A stretch of DNA of 64,000 nt from a virus. Position numbers and translations under genes: made by a program. Below are positions 8,897 through 16,708 of the stretch, one piece after another (within the stretch, counting starts at the first letter, position 1; the number at the start of each line of letters is the position of its first letter). The notes beneath the pieces were generated by a model, which made no database searches, was not told the origin of the DNA, and was given only the letters and a program-made list of their open reading frames with translations. The stretch covers positions 1-64,000 of the IMG/VR virus record IMGVR_UViG_3300007734_000751. One strand, given 5' to 3'.

Positions 8897-9355
8897 ATGG
8901 CTACAACTACTGCAAATGCGGCTTATCCGCTTGACTCGTTTGGCCCAACCCCCGCCATTCCAAATGGCGATGGTGGCTATCAGCTCGGCGCAGGCAATCT
9001 TGTCGAAGCTAACATGCAAGTTGCTACCGTTACATCTGCTACCGGCGACATCACATTGACCGCCGCGCAGCTTCTTGGCGGTATCATTTCTTGCAATAAG
9101 GGCAGCGACGCCGCTCTTACGGTTACGACGCCTACGGCTGCGTTGATCGACACGGGTTTGCCTAGCGCAAAAGTCGGGTCTACTTTTGAAGTAACGATCA
9201 CCAACAACAATAACAGCGGCGCTTCGTCTACTGTTACGTTCTCAGGTGGCACAGGCGTTACCGTCGTCGGCTCTGGCACTGTTGCTCGGTATGGCGGATC
9301 AACGTATCGTTTTATCAAAACGGGCACCGCTGCATACTCAGCTTACCTGAAATAA
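8897..9355 (+). CDS. Conserved small virion protein after coat (possible head decoration)
   Basis: A 152-residue protein. I chose the ATG at 8897 rather than an in-frame ATG at 8882 because the unit 2 homologue starts at the matching residue and both have TTGGAG upstream. The N-terminus holds YPLDSFGP and NGDGGYQLGAGN. The rest is rich in Thr, Gly and Val with a likely beta-sandwich (TFEVTITNNNNSGASSTVTF). Its place between coat and connector genes, isolated by terminators on both sides, fits an abundant head decoration protein; this is an inference. Confidence 0.7.
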   Translation: MATTTANAAYPLDSFGPTPAIPNGDGGYQLGAGNLVEANMQVATVTSATGDITLTAAQLLGGIISCNKGSDAALTVTTPTAALIDTGLPSAKVGSTFEVTITNNNNSGASSTVTFSGGTGVTVVGSGTVARYGGSTYRFIKTGTAAYSAYLK

Positions 9356-9358
9356 TAA

Positions 9359-9382
9359 GGTGGGCTTCGGCCCGCCTTTCTC
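9359..9382 (+). terminator. Hairpin terminator with TTCG loop
   Basis: The stem GGTGGGC with GCCCGCC closes a TTCG tetraloop (9359-9376) and is followed by TTTCTCTTT. It is the second of three hairpins in this block and the position is conserved in unit 2. Confidence 0.8.
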
Positions 9383-9400
9383 TTTCCAGAGGGTATTTCC

Positions 9401-9871
9401 ATGCCAAACACCAAACCAGTTGGTGTTGCTTTTTCTGATCCTGAACTCGTCGCTGGCACAACCATCACGGGCGCAACGATCAGCGGCGGCACCGTTTCTA
9501 GCGCTACATCAGTTAGCGCCACTTCTGTTAGCGCAGGCGATCTCACCACAACAGGCGGTCTTTATCTGAAGACGGCTACTGTGGCGGCTACTGGCTCGAC
9601 ACAAGCCGACGCGGCTTCAGTGTCGGACGGTCTTACGCTTGTAACAGCGGCAGACGGCACTAAAGGCATTAAACTTCCTGCGGCGGTTGCTGGCCGCACG
9701 GTCATCTTAAAAAATGGCGCAGCCGCTATTTTAAAAGTATGGCCTGCTTCGGGCGACGGCATCAACGCAATCACGGTTGATTCCAACTATGTGCTTGCAG
9801 CCAATACCTCTTCGTTGCTCATCGCTTATGATGCGACGACCTGGTATTCTGTCCCGCTGCTTGCTTCTTAA
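9401..9871 (+). CDS. Virion protein with conserved N-terminus and variable beta domain
   Basis: A 156-residue protein. The first ~16 residues (MPNTKPVGVAFSDPEL) are almost the same as in the 90-residue unit 2 protein at 47038-47310, but the rest is unrelated in sequence. The remainder has Thr/Ser/Val-rich repeats (VSATSVSAGD) and a GRTVILKNGAAAILKVWP-type segment typical of beta-rich fibre or decoration tips. A conserved anchor with an exchangeable display domain would explain the pattern. The gene is bounded by terminators on both sides. Function is not known. Confidence 0.7.
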   Translation: MPNTKPVGVAFSDPELVAGTTITGATISGGTVSSATSVSATSVSAGDLTTTGGLYLKTATVAATGSTQADAASVSDGLTLVTAADGTKGIKLPAAVAGRTVILKNGAAAILKVWPASGDGINAITVDSNYVLAANTSSLLIAYDATTWYSVPLLAS

Positions 9872-9876
9872 TATAT

Positions 9877-9900
9877 AGCGGCCTACGGGCCGCTGTATTT
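9877..9900 (+). terminator. Third hairpin terminator
   Basis: The stem AGCGGCC with GGCCGCT closes the loop TACG (9877-9894), followed by GTATTT. Unit 2 has the same stem with a TTTG loop. The T tract is weak, so read-through into the connector genes is likely. Confidence 0.7.
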
Positions 9901-9916
9901 CTTTAGAAAGTAACCA

Positions 9917-10120
9917 ATGGCTGTTATTTATTTGAAACACCCCGAACATGGGGTTAAAGTGGCGTGTCTCGACCTAGAGGCCGAAGCCGACGAAGAGAAC
10001 GGCTGGATAAGGTTCGACCCAGATGACGACATACAGTGCATACGACCAGATTTGCGGAGCGTTGAGGCTCCTAGGAGTGTTAGCCGAAGGCGAAACGCCC
10101 TCGTCAGAAACAGCGAATGA
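9917..10120 (+). CDS. Small acidic protein overlapping the gp4-like gene
   Basis: A 67-residue protein with MAVIYLKHPEHGVKVAC at the start, an acidic middle (EAEADEENGWIRFDPDDD) and a basic Arg-rich tail. Its last 98 bases overlap the start of the next gene in another frame. The unit 2 copy differs by only four bases in that overlap, less than in flanking single-coding DNA, which supports real coding in both frames. Small proteins of this type are frequent before head-to-tail connector genes in phages. Function is unknown. Confidence 0.7.
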   Translation: MAVIYLKHPEHGVKVACLDLEAEADEENGWIRFDPDDDIQCIRPDLRSVEAPRSVSRRRNALVRNSE

Positions 10121-10739
10121 CGCGCTGTATGCGCTGAATCAAATGATCGACAGTTGGGACACTGAGCGTTTGGCGGTGTTTTCAACTAAAGATGATGTCT
10201 ATCTTTGGCCTGCGGGTCAAATATCGCGCACTTATGGCCCTACCGGCGATGTGGTTGGCGAGCGCCCTGTCCTATTAGATGACTCAACCTATTTCCGCGA
10301 TCCACAGACCAACGTGTCTTACGGGATCAAGTTTATCAATCAACAACAATATGATGGCATTGCTGTTAAAACAGTAACGTCAACTTATCCACAGGTCATG
10401 TGGATAAATATGAGCTACCCAAATATTGAAATGTATGTTTACCCAGTGCCGTTGCGGTTGCTGGAATGGCATTTCATCTCCGTCGAACGGCTAACGCAGC
10501 CCGCGACGTTGGCGACTTCGATTCTCTTCCCGCCAGGTTATCTGCGCGCTTTCCGCTACAATCTAGCCTGCGAGTTAGCGCCTGAGTTTGGTATCGAGCC
10601 ATCGCCGACGGTTAGCCGTATTGCTATGTATAGCAAGCGCGACTTAAAGCGTATCAATAATCCTGACGACATCATGGCTCTGCCTTACAGCATCGTCGGC
10701 ACACGTCAGCGCTATAACATCTACGCGGGCAACTACTGA
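10023..10739 (+). CDS. Head-to-tail connector, P22 gp4-like
   Basis: A 238-residue protein with the pattern of the P22 gp4/tail accessory factor family: an N-terminal helical bundle (QICGALRLLGVLAEGETP, then ALYALNQMIDSW) and a C-terminal segment in which PGYLRAFRYNLACELAPEFG and MYSKRDLKRIN recur in family members. Gp4 closes the portal ring after packaging and carries the next plug protein. It ends on the start of the gp10-like gene (ATGA overlap). The start lies inside the preceding small gene. The unit 2 copy is nearly identical. Confidence 0.85.
   Translation: MTTYSAYDQICGALRLLGVLAEGETPSSETANDALYALNQMIDSWDTERLAVFSTKDDVYLWPAGQISRTYGPTGDVVGERPVLLDDSTYFRDPQTNVSYGIKFINQQQYDGIAVKTVTSTYPQVMWINMSYPNIEMYVYPVPLRLLEWHFISVERLTQPATLATSILFPPGYLRAFRYNLACELAPEFGIEPSPTVSRIAMYSKRDLKRINNPDDIMALPYSIVGTRQRYNIYAGNY
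10385..10407. promoter_or_regulatory. Inverted pair of consensus DnaA boxes inside the gp4-like gene
   Basis: TTATCCACA at 10385-10393 and its exact inverse TGTGGATAA at 10399-10407 flank a 5-base spacer. Both match the bacterial DnaA box consensus. The same pair, base for base, lies at 47824-47846 in unit 2. It falls within codons for a YPQVMWIN stretch, so amino acid constraint could preserve part of it. Binding is not shown. Confidence 0.45.
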
Positions 10740-12517
10740 TGAAGACGCCGATCTTAGGCAGCTCGTATGTAACCAGAAGCCCAAACGCGGCGGACAGCCG
10801 CATGGTCAATCTCTTCCCAGAGGTTATACCAGAAGGCGGCAAAGAAGCCGCTTGGCTTCAACGAGCGCCAGGACTGCGGTATCTTCAAACATTAGGCGCT
10901 GGGCCAGTTCGCGGGCTTTGGACGTTTTACAGCGACGCTATAGCCCCTGCCCCTGGCGAACCTACTAAAGTAAATTATGGCTATGCTATTTCGGCTAAAA
11001 AATTATACCGTATTGACTCTGAATTTAACGCTACGGAAATAGGAACTATTGAAGGCACTACGCAAGTAAATATGACCGATAATGGTCGTCAGATGTTTAT
11101 TGCCGCCGATACTTATGGATATATCTATAATAGCACGTATCAAACGCTAGTTTGCAATACCACTAATACAAGCACAACAGTTGTTACCACAGACACAGCT
11201 TATGTTTACCCTGGGCAACCAGTTTCAGGCACAGGCATACCAACCGGCGCAACGGTTGCTAGTGTTACGGACGCGACGCATTTTGTATTGTCTGCCGCTG
11301 CAACTGCCACCAATACAGGCGTTACGTTAACATTTACGCCTTTTCTTACGCAGCTCACAACGCCTTTTGAAGGCGCGGTTGGGTGTGGATTTCTCGACGG
11401 TTGGTTCGTGTTTAATCAACCAAACAGTCAGATCTTTTGGGTTATGGATTCTACTGGCACAACGATTGATCCGTTGTATTTTGCCAGCGCGGAAGGCTCG
11501 CCTGACAATCTTGTCACACTGATTGTCGATCACCGCGAGATCTGGCTATTTGGAACTAATTCCGTCGAAGTCTGGTATGACGCTGGTCTTCCTGACTTTC
11601 CTATGGCGCGCATCCAAGGCGCGTTTAATGAAATCGGTTGTCTTGCCGCCTACTCAGTTGCCAAGCTCGACAACGGTTTGTTCTGGCTCGGCGCTGACGC
11701 GCGCGGTAATGGTATCGTCTACCGCTCAAAAGGCTATAGCGGCGAGCGTGTTTCTACCCATGCGGTTGAATGGCAGATCCAACAATACGCTAACCTGTCT
11801 GATGCGGTCGGTTATACTTATCAACAGGACGGCCACAGCTTCTATGTCCTAAACTTTCCGACCGCCAACACGACATGGGTTTATGACGTGGCGACGGGCG
11901 CATGGCATGAACGCGCTGGTTGGGAAAATGACACTTACACGCGGACACGCGGCAACTGCCAAATGAATTTCAATAATGAAATTGTCATCGGCGATTACCG
12001 CACAGGCGAGCTTTATGCCTATGATTTAAATGTATATTCAGAAGCCGGAACACGTCAAAAGTGGTTACGGTCATGGCGCGCGCTGCCGACAGGCCAGAAC
12101 GATCTGAACCGCACAGCGCAGCATAGTCTTCAGTTAGATTGTCAAGCGGGCGTCGGTCTTCCAGGCTACAGCCAAGAGGAAGTCAATGACATTATTTATA
12201 TTTATGATCGCGCACATGATTATATTCTTGACCGCGCTGGATCTCCTTTAAAAATTCGCGATTACGCCAATTATCAGATTACAGTTGGCGCTAATCCACA
12301 AGTCATGTTGCGTTGGTCTGATGATGGCGGTCACACTTGGTCAAATGAGCATTGGAAGTCTATGGGTCAGATCGGCCAGACTGGCTACCGCACGATTTGG
12401 CGTCGGCTTGGCATGACATTAAAACTTCGCGATAGAGTATATGAGATCTCCGGCACCGACCCCGTAAAGATCGCTATTATGGGGGCCGAGTTGCATGTGA
12501 GTCCGACCAATGCCTAA
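10739..12517 (+). CDS. Packaged-DNA stabilisation / tail hub protein, P22 gp10-like
   Basis: A 592-residue protein matching the gp10-like family that follows gp4 on the connector and keeps DNA in the head. It opens with a typical segment (SYVTRSPNAADSRMVNLFPE, then LQRAPGLRY). The middle and C-terminus alternate short beta stretches with aromatic turns (GCGFLDGWFVFNQP, then IDPLYFASAEGSPDNL, then WLFGTNSVEVWYDAG) consistent with a beta-propeller-like hub. Residues ~135-200 form a Thr-rich insertion that is the least conserved part between units. It overlaps the next gene by 8 bases. Confidence 0.85.
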   Translation: MKTPILGSSYVTRSPNAADSRMVNLFPEVIPEGGKEAAWLQRAPGLRYLQTLGAGPVRGLWTFYSDAIAPAPGEPTKVNYGYAISAKKLYRIDSEFNATEIGTIEGTTQVNMTDNGRQMFIAADTYGYIYNSTYQTLVCNTTNTSTTVVTTDTAYVYPGQPVSGTGIPTGATVASVTDATHFVLSAAATATNTGVTLTFTPFLTQLTTPFEGAVGCGFLDGWFVFNQPNSQIFWVMDSTGTTIDPLYFASAEGSPDNLVTLIVDHREIWLFGTNSVEVWYDAGLPDFPMARIQGAFNEIGCLAAYSVAKLDNGLFWLGADARGNGIVYRSKGYSGERVSTHAVEWQIQQYANLSDAVGYTYQQDGHSFYVLNFPTANTTWVYDVATGAWHERAGWENDTYTRTRGNCQMNFNNEIVIGDYRTGELYAYDLNVYSEAGTRQKWLRSWRALPTGQNDLNRTAQHSLQLDCQAGVGLPGYSQEEVNDIIYIYDRAHDYILDRAGSPLKIRDYANYQITVGANPQVMLRWSDDGGHTWSNEHWKSMGQIGQTGYRTIWRRLGMTLKLRDRVYEISGTDPVKIAIMGAELHVSPTNA

Positions 12518-13115
12518 TTATGTCGATAACAACACACAAATTCCTGCCGCTCGCGTTAAAATGAACGACGATTTGACAGGGTTTGTTAATCGACCTTGGT
12601 ATCGTTGGTTTTTTAATATGTATCAAGCTCTTGAAGCAGGGCGACGATACGGATCTTTTTATAGCACGGCGACGCAAACAGCGGCTGCGGCGAATACCGC
12701 CTACGCCATGACCTACAACGCCACGACTAAGAATAACCAAGGCACTGATCTTACTTACGGCGTCTATATTGGCACACCAATATCCCGCGTTTATGTAGAT
12801 AATACAGCTACTTATAACATACAATTTTCCGCGCAATTTGTTAGCACTAACGCCGCGTCTAAGAACGTAACAATATGGCCTGCTATTAATGGCACGGCGG
12901 TTACAGCCTCTGCTACGCAGATTACAATGTCTGGTTCTAGCGGTGCCTATGTTGCTGCGTGGAATTTTCTGCTAAACCTTAACTCCGGCGATTATTTTGA
13001 GTTATATTGGGAAACGACCAATACTAACGTCTCAATTTATGCCGCCGCCGCGTCGGGGCATATCCCCGCTATTCCTTCGGTCATCCTGACCGTAACAAGT
13101 TGTGTAGGTGTTTAA
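12510..13115 (+). CDS. Tail protein with likely C1q/TNF-like jelly-roll
   Basis: A 201-residue protein overlapping the gp10-like gene by 8 bases. Residues 1-50 are polar with a WYRWFFNMYQALEAG helix, perhaps the virion anchor. Residues ~95-200 alternate strands (YNIQFSAQFVS, NVTIWPAING, AAWNFLLNLNSGDYFELYW, IPSVILTVT) in the pattern of a C1q/TNF-type jelly-roll, a fold found in phage fibre tips. That fold call is an inference from the strand pattern. The next gene follows at once and codes a collar-domain fibre. The unit 2 copy is close to identical in the jelly-roll part. Confidence 0.7.
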   Translation: MPNYVDNNTQIPAARVKMNDDLTGFVNRPWYRWFFNMYQALEAGRRYGSFYSTATQTAAAANTAYAMTYNATTKNNQGTDLTYGVYIGTPISRVYVDNTATYNIQFSAQFVSTNAASKNVTIWPAINGTAVTASATQITMSGSSGAYVAAWNFLLNLNSGDYFELYWETTNTNVSIYAAAASGHIPAIPSVILTVTSCVGV

Positions 13116-14312
13116 ATGACCGTTGTATCGCCCACAGCCAAAGCTCAATTTATAGACGCGGCTGGCGTCCCGCTTAATGGCGGTCTTCTCTATACCTACG
13201 CCGCTGGCACGACTACACCGCAAGCTACTTATACGGACTCAACGGGCGCGACAGCTAATAGCAACCCTATTGTTTTAGATTCGCGTGGCGAAGCCAACAT
13301 TTGGCTTGGGTCATCTACCTATAAATTCAAACTTTGCGATTCAACTAATACTGAGATTTGGACAGTTGATAACGTATCCGCACCAACAACGGCGCTGTCG
13401 CCGGTCTTGTCTGGTAACGTCACGATTGACTCTGACTCGGCAGGAACAGCGTTAACGATTACTCAGACAGGCTCTGGCCCTGTTCTTAGAGTTCAAGATT
13501 CGGTGGATCCTGACGCCACGCCATTTATCATTGATACAACTGGTCAAGTTGGTATTGGAACGGCGACACCGGCAAATGCCCTTGATATTGCAGGCGGCAC
13601 ATTTCAGATTTCATCTTCGGCAGGAACATCGCGCACGACTATATCGGCGGACGCTACGGATTCAATTTTTGCTGTCACTAATGACCGTAATTTTACAATT
13701 AAAACTAATACGGCGACCCGATTAACTATTAATTCTACCGATGCTACGTCTACTGTTCCTATAGTATTACCCGCTGCCCCAACAACAACTCTTCAAGCGG
13801 CTACTAAAGGATATGTTGACGGATTAACTGGCTCACCTTCAGGTATTATCGCACCTTTTGCCGGAACAACAGCGCCGTCAGGCTGGTTAGCTTGTGATGG
13901 TTCTGCGGTATCTCGGACAACTTATGCTACTCTTTTTGCCGCTATTGGCACGACGTGGGGCGCAGGTAACGGCACGACTACGTTTAACGTGCCTGACCTT
14001 CGCGGTATGTTTCTTCGCGGTACAGGCACTAACGCGACTGGATCGTCAAGCGGCGCTGTTGGCCCATCAGTCGGCACCTATGCGGCAGATACATATCTAA
14101 ACCATACGCATACAGATAGCGGTCATACGCATACGATAAATATTGGTAATAGTGGACTTACTTGGAATACCACAGCTACTTCAGGATCTGTCGTATTCCC
14201 TGGTTATTCTACCACTACAGCTACTGGCACCGCCAATATTCAAACATCCACGACCGGCGGCACGGAAACAAAGCCAAAGAACTATGGCGTGCTATACATC
14301 ATCAAGACCTAG
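13116..14312 (+). CDS. Tail fibre with Phage Tail Collar domain
   Basis: A 398-residue fibre. Residues 1-95 are an N-terminal module common at the start of short-tailed phage fibres (KAQFIDAAGVPLNGGLLYTYAAG split by turns, then NPIVLDSRGEANIWL). Residues ~100-235 are shaft-like and Thr-rich. Residues ~245-310 form a Tail Collar domain (APFAGTTAPSGWLACDGSAV, then FNVPDLRGMFLRGTG). Then comes a His pair cluster (HTHTDSGHTH), as in metal-binding tips of T4 gp12-type fibres, and a closing GGTETKPKNYGVLYIIK. The tip region between the His cluster and this end differs between the units, which suggests receptor adaptation. Confidence 0.88.
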   Translation: MTVVSPTAKAQFIDAAGVPLNGGLLYTYAAGTTTPQATYTDSTGATANSNPIVLDSRGEANIWLGSSTYKFKLCDSTNTEIWTVDNVSAPTTALSPVLSGNVTIDSDSAGTALTITQTGSGPVLRVQDSVDPDATPFIIDTTGQVGIGTATPANALDIAGGTFQISSSAGTSRTTISADATDSIFAVTNDRNFTIKTNTATRLTINSTDATSTVPIVLPAAPTTTLQAATKGYVDGLTGSPSGIIAPFAGTTAPSGWLACDGSAVSRTTYATLFAAIGTTWGAGNGTTTFNVPDLRGMFLRGTGTNATGSSSGAVGPSVGTYAADTYLNHTHTDSGHTHTINIGNSGLTWNTTATSGSVVFPGYSTTTATGTANIQTSTTGGTETKPKNYGVLYIIKT

Positions 14313-14329
14313 TATTATAGTGAGGCATT

Positions 14330-15304
14330 ATGGATCCGTTCACACTAGCCCTTTTAGGTGGCTCCGCTTTAGCTTCAGGCGGTCTAAGCTACATGGGGTC
14401 AAAGCAAGCCGCTGGAGCGCAGCAACAGGCCGCGCAACAGTCGGGTATGCTTGGGCTATTAGCGCAGCAACAGGCTGCGGCTCAAGCTCAACGCATGGCC
14501 GAACAGGGCGCTGCGGCTGGGCGTGAGTATTATGATAAAGGCCGCGCGGATCTACTAGCTCAAGGCAAACTCGGCGCAGATACGGCGCGCGATTTCTACG
14601 GCCAGGGCGTAGGCTTTCAAGAGCCATACATGGGCGCAGGAGCTGGAGCTACCAATCAGCTCGCGTCGCTCTTTGGTCAAGGCGGCGCGTATACGCAACA
14701 GCCTACCTATGAACAACTCCAGATGGATCCTGGCTATGCCTTCCGGCAACAGCAAGGCGAGCAAGCGATGCTCAACGCCGCGCGGGGTGGTGGCCTAGCT
14801 GGATCGGGCGCTGCGTTAAAAGCTGCTACGCGGTATGGTCAAGAGGCTGGCAGTCAAGAATATACTAACGCCTATAATCGCTTTATGGCTAACCGCGCGC
14901 AGGCAGTTCAGGGTCTTCAGAATCTTGCAGGCACGGGCGCAGGCGCTGCGGGCACAGCTTCACAACTCGCCGGTAGCATGGGCAACGCTCTGTCGGGTAA
15001 TCAATTTAATGTTGGCTCTAACCTCGGCACGATGGCGTCAAACGCTGGTTCGACAGTCGCTGGTGCATACACCGGCGCGATCCCAACGATGGCGGCGCTT
15101 ACATCAGCTAACCCATACGGGCAAGCGATGGAGAATGTCGGACAAGCTAGAGCTTCTGGCTATGTCGGCGGCACATCAGCCCTCAGTAACGCATTAAACA
15201 GCGGTATGGGTAATGCGCTGGCGTATAACATGATGAGTAGGTATGCGCCTCAAGGCCCAACAGGCTCATATCAATTTGGCGGTCAAAATGTCCCTTATTT
15301 TTAG
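14330..15304 (+). CDS. DNA transfer / ejection protein (p32-like)
   Basis: A 324-residue Ala/Gln/Gly-rich helical protein. The segment QEYTNAYNRFMANRAQAVQ followed by LQNLAGTGAGAA is characteristic of proteins annotated as phage DNA transfer protein p32, which are packed in the head and injected. The first 20 residues include a hydrophobic Gly-rich stretch that could insert in membrane. It is first of three ejection-type genes in a row, as P22 has three ejection proteins. The ATG at 14330 follows a GTGAGG ribosome site. Unit 2 has a 328-residue homologue. Confidence 0.75.
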   Translation: MDPFTLALLGGSALASGGLSYMGSKQAAGAQQQAAQQSGMLGLLAQQQAAAQAQRMAEQGAAAGREYYDKGRADLLAQGKLGADTARDFYGQGVGFQEPYMGAGAGATNQLASLFGQGGAYTQQPTYEQLQMDPGYAFRQQQGEQAMLNAARGGGLAGSGAALKAATRYGQEAGSQEYTNAYNRFMANRAQAVQGLQNLAGTGAGAAGTASQLAGSMGNALSGNQFNVGSNLGTMASNAGSTVAGAYTGAIPTMAALTSANPYGQAMENVGQARASGYVGGTSALSNALNSGMGNALAYNMMSRYAPQGPTGSYQFGGQNVPYF

Positions 15305-15313
15305 GTGATTTAA

Positions 15314-16708
15314 ATGGTTGACTACACAATAGCTGCACGCGGCGCACAAGCTAACGCAGCGCCTGACTTTGCAAATATGCTGGCGCAATACCAGATGATG
15401 GGCGCTCGCGCGCAACAGCAACAGCTTCAACAGCGTGAATTAGACCGTCAGAATCAATTGATTAGCCTATTAGGCGGCGCGGATATTAACTCGCCTGAAA
15501 CTATTAACGCGCTTGCGAGAGCTGGGTATTTACCTGAGTCTATCAGCGTCATGGGCGCGCAACGCCAAGCGGAAGCGCAGCGGGCAGCGGCTGACGCACA
15601 GCGCGCTACCGCACTATATCATCAAGGTATGCTCGGCATAGCGCAGGCTAAACTTCCTTTTGAAGAGCGTAAACTAACGCAGGAAGCTCTTAAAGAAGAA
15701 CGGCTTGCTGGCGAAGCGGAAACTAAAGCCGCCAAGACGCAGTTAGAGCGCGATGCAGAGATGTTTAAAACCGCTGAAAATACAGCGGCTAAGATCGTCA
15801 TGGCTGGCGGCAAAGGCTATAAGCCTTTCTATGATAAATTACCCGATCCTTTGAAAAATGTATTGCGCCCTGACTACGACGAAGAGGCGTTGACAAACTT
15901 CACAACTCAGATGGCGACGTTCCAAGATCAAATTAAACGCCGCGATGAGTATGAGCTTAAAGAAAGAATTAATCCGGCTACAGGTCTTAAGGAAACAATC
16001 GCTATTCCTAAGTATCAGCCAGGAAAAGGCGCTACAGTTGTTCCTGGCAGCGCGGGCGGGATTGCGGATAAGTATAAATTTTTGGCTGGCCCTGAAGGAA
16101 CAGGTACGGTCATTCGCACAAATGAAGCTGCGGGGACTGCCGAGTCCTTACCGCTTACCAGCGGCGGTATCCCCGCACCGCGTGTTCAAGCTACGCCAGA
16201 AGGCAAATTAACGCCGCGCGTTGATATGGCCGCGCCTCCTGGCGCTCCGGCTAATGTGCCTGAACCTGTGCCTGGAACGCCTGAATTTACTAACCGTCGG
16301 TTTGCTAATCAAGTATTTAAAGATATCGAATACAATCCTAAGACAGGGGATGATCGGCTATCTACGTTAATTAAGAAATCTACTAGCGGCGGTCTTGAAG
16401 CGGCGGCGTCTGGCGTCAGCGGATTCTTTGGTCGATCTACGACGGGCGCTAAAGCTATTGCTCAGATCGGGACGCTTGTTAACGATATTGTCTTGGAAAG
16501 AATGAACGGCAAGTTAGGCGCTGGCGTATCTAACGAAGATCGTGAGTTCTTTAAATCCTTGCAAGGTAATCTCGACAATCCGTCGATTCCTGTCGAAACA
16601 CGATTGGCAGCATGGAATGAAGCCAAACGACGCATGGCAAAATATGCGGGCGACGCTGGTGCCGCACCAAAAGCAGGCGGCATTATTGACTTTGGGGATC
16701 TGAAATAA
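15314..16708 (+). CDS. Putative internal virion / ejection protein
   Basis: A 464-residue protein with no family I can name. Residues ~20-165 are extremely rich in Gln, Ala, Arg and Glu and should be long coiled coils (MGARAQQQQLQQRELDR). The middle has a PGPEGTGTVIRTN-like turn-rich linker and Pro-rich stretch (residues ~255-320), and the C-terminal ~120 residues look globular and helical. It lies between a p32-like protein and another large helical protein, and it ends on the next start, so a role in DNA ejection is inferred from position and composition. Confidence 0.7.
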   Translation: MVDYTIAARGAQANAAPDFANMLAQYQMMGARAQQQQLQQRELDRQNQLISLLGGADINSPETINALARAGYLPESISVMGAQRQAEAQRAAADAQRATALYHQGMLGIAQAKLPFEERKLTQEALKEERLAGEAETKAAKTQLERDAEMFKTAENTAAKIVMAGGKGYKPFYDKLPDPLKNVLRPDYDEEALTNFTTQMATFQDQIKRRDEYELKERINPATGLKETIAIPKYQPGKGATVVPGSAGGIADKYKFLAGPEGTGTVIRTNEAAGTAESLPLTSGGIPAPRVQATPEGKLTPRVDMAAPPGAPANVPEPVPGTPEFTNRRFANQVFKDIEYNPKTGDDRLSTLIKKSTSGGLEAAASGVSGFFGRSTTGAKAIAQIGTLVNDIVLERMNGKLGAGVSNEDREFFKSLQGNLDNPSIPVETRLAAWNEAKRRMAKYAGDAGAAPKAGGIIDFGDLK

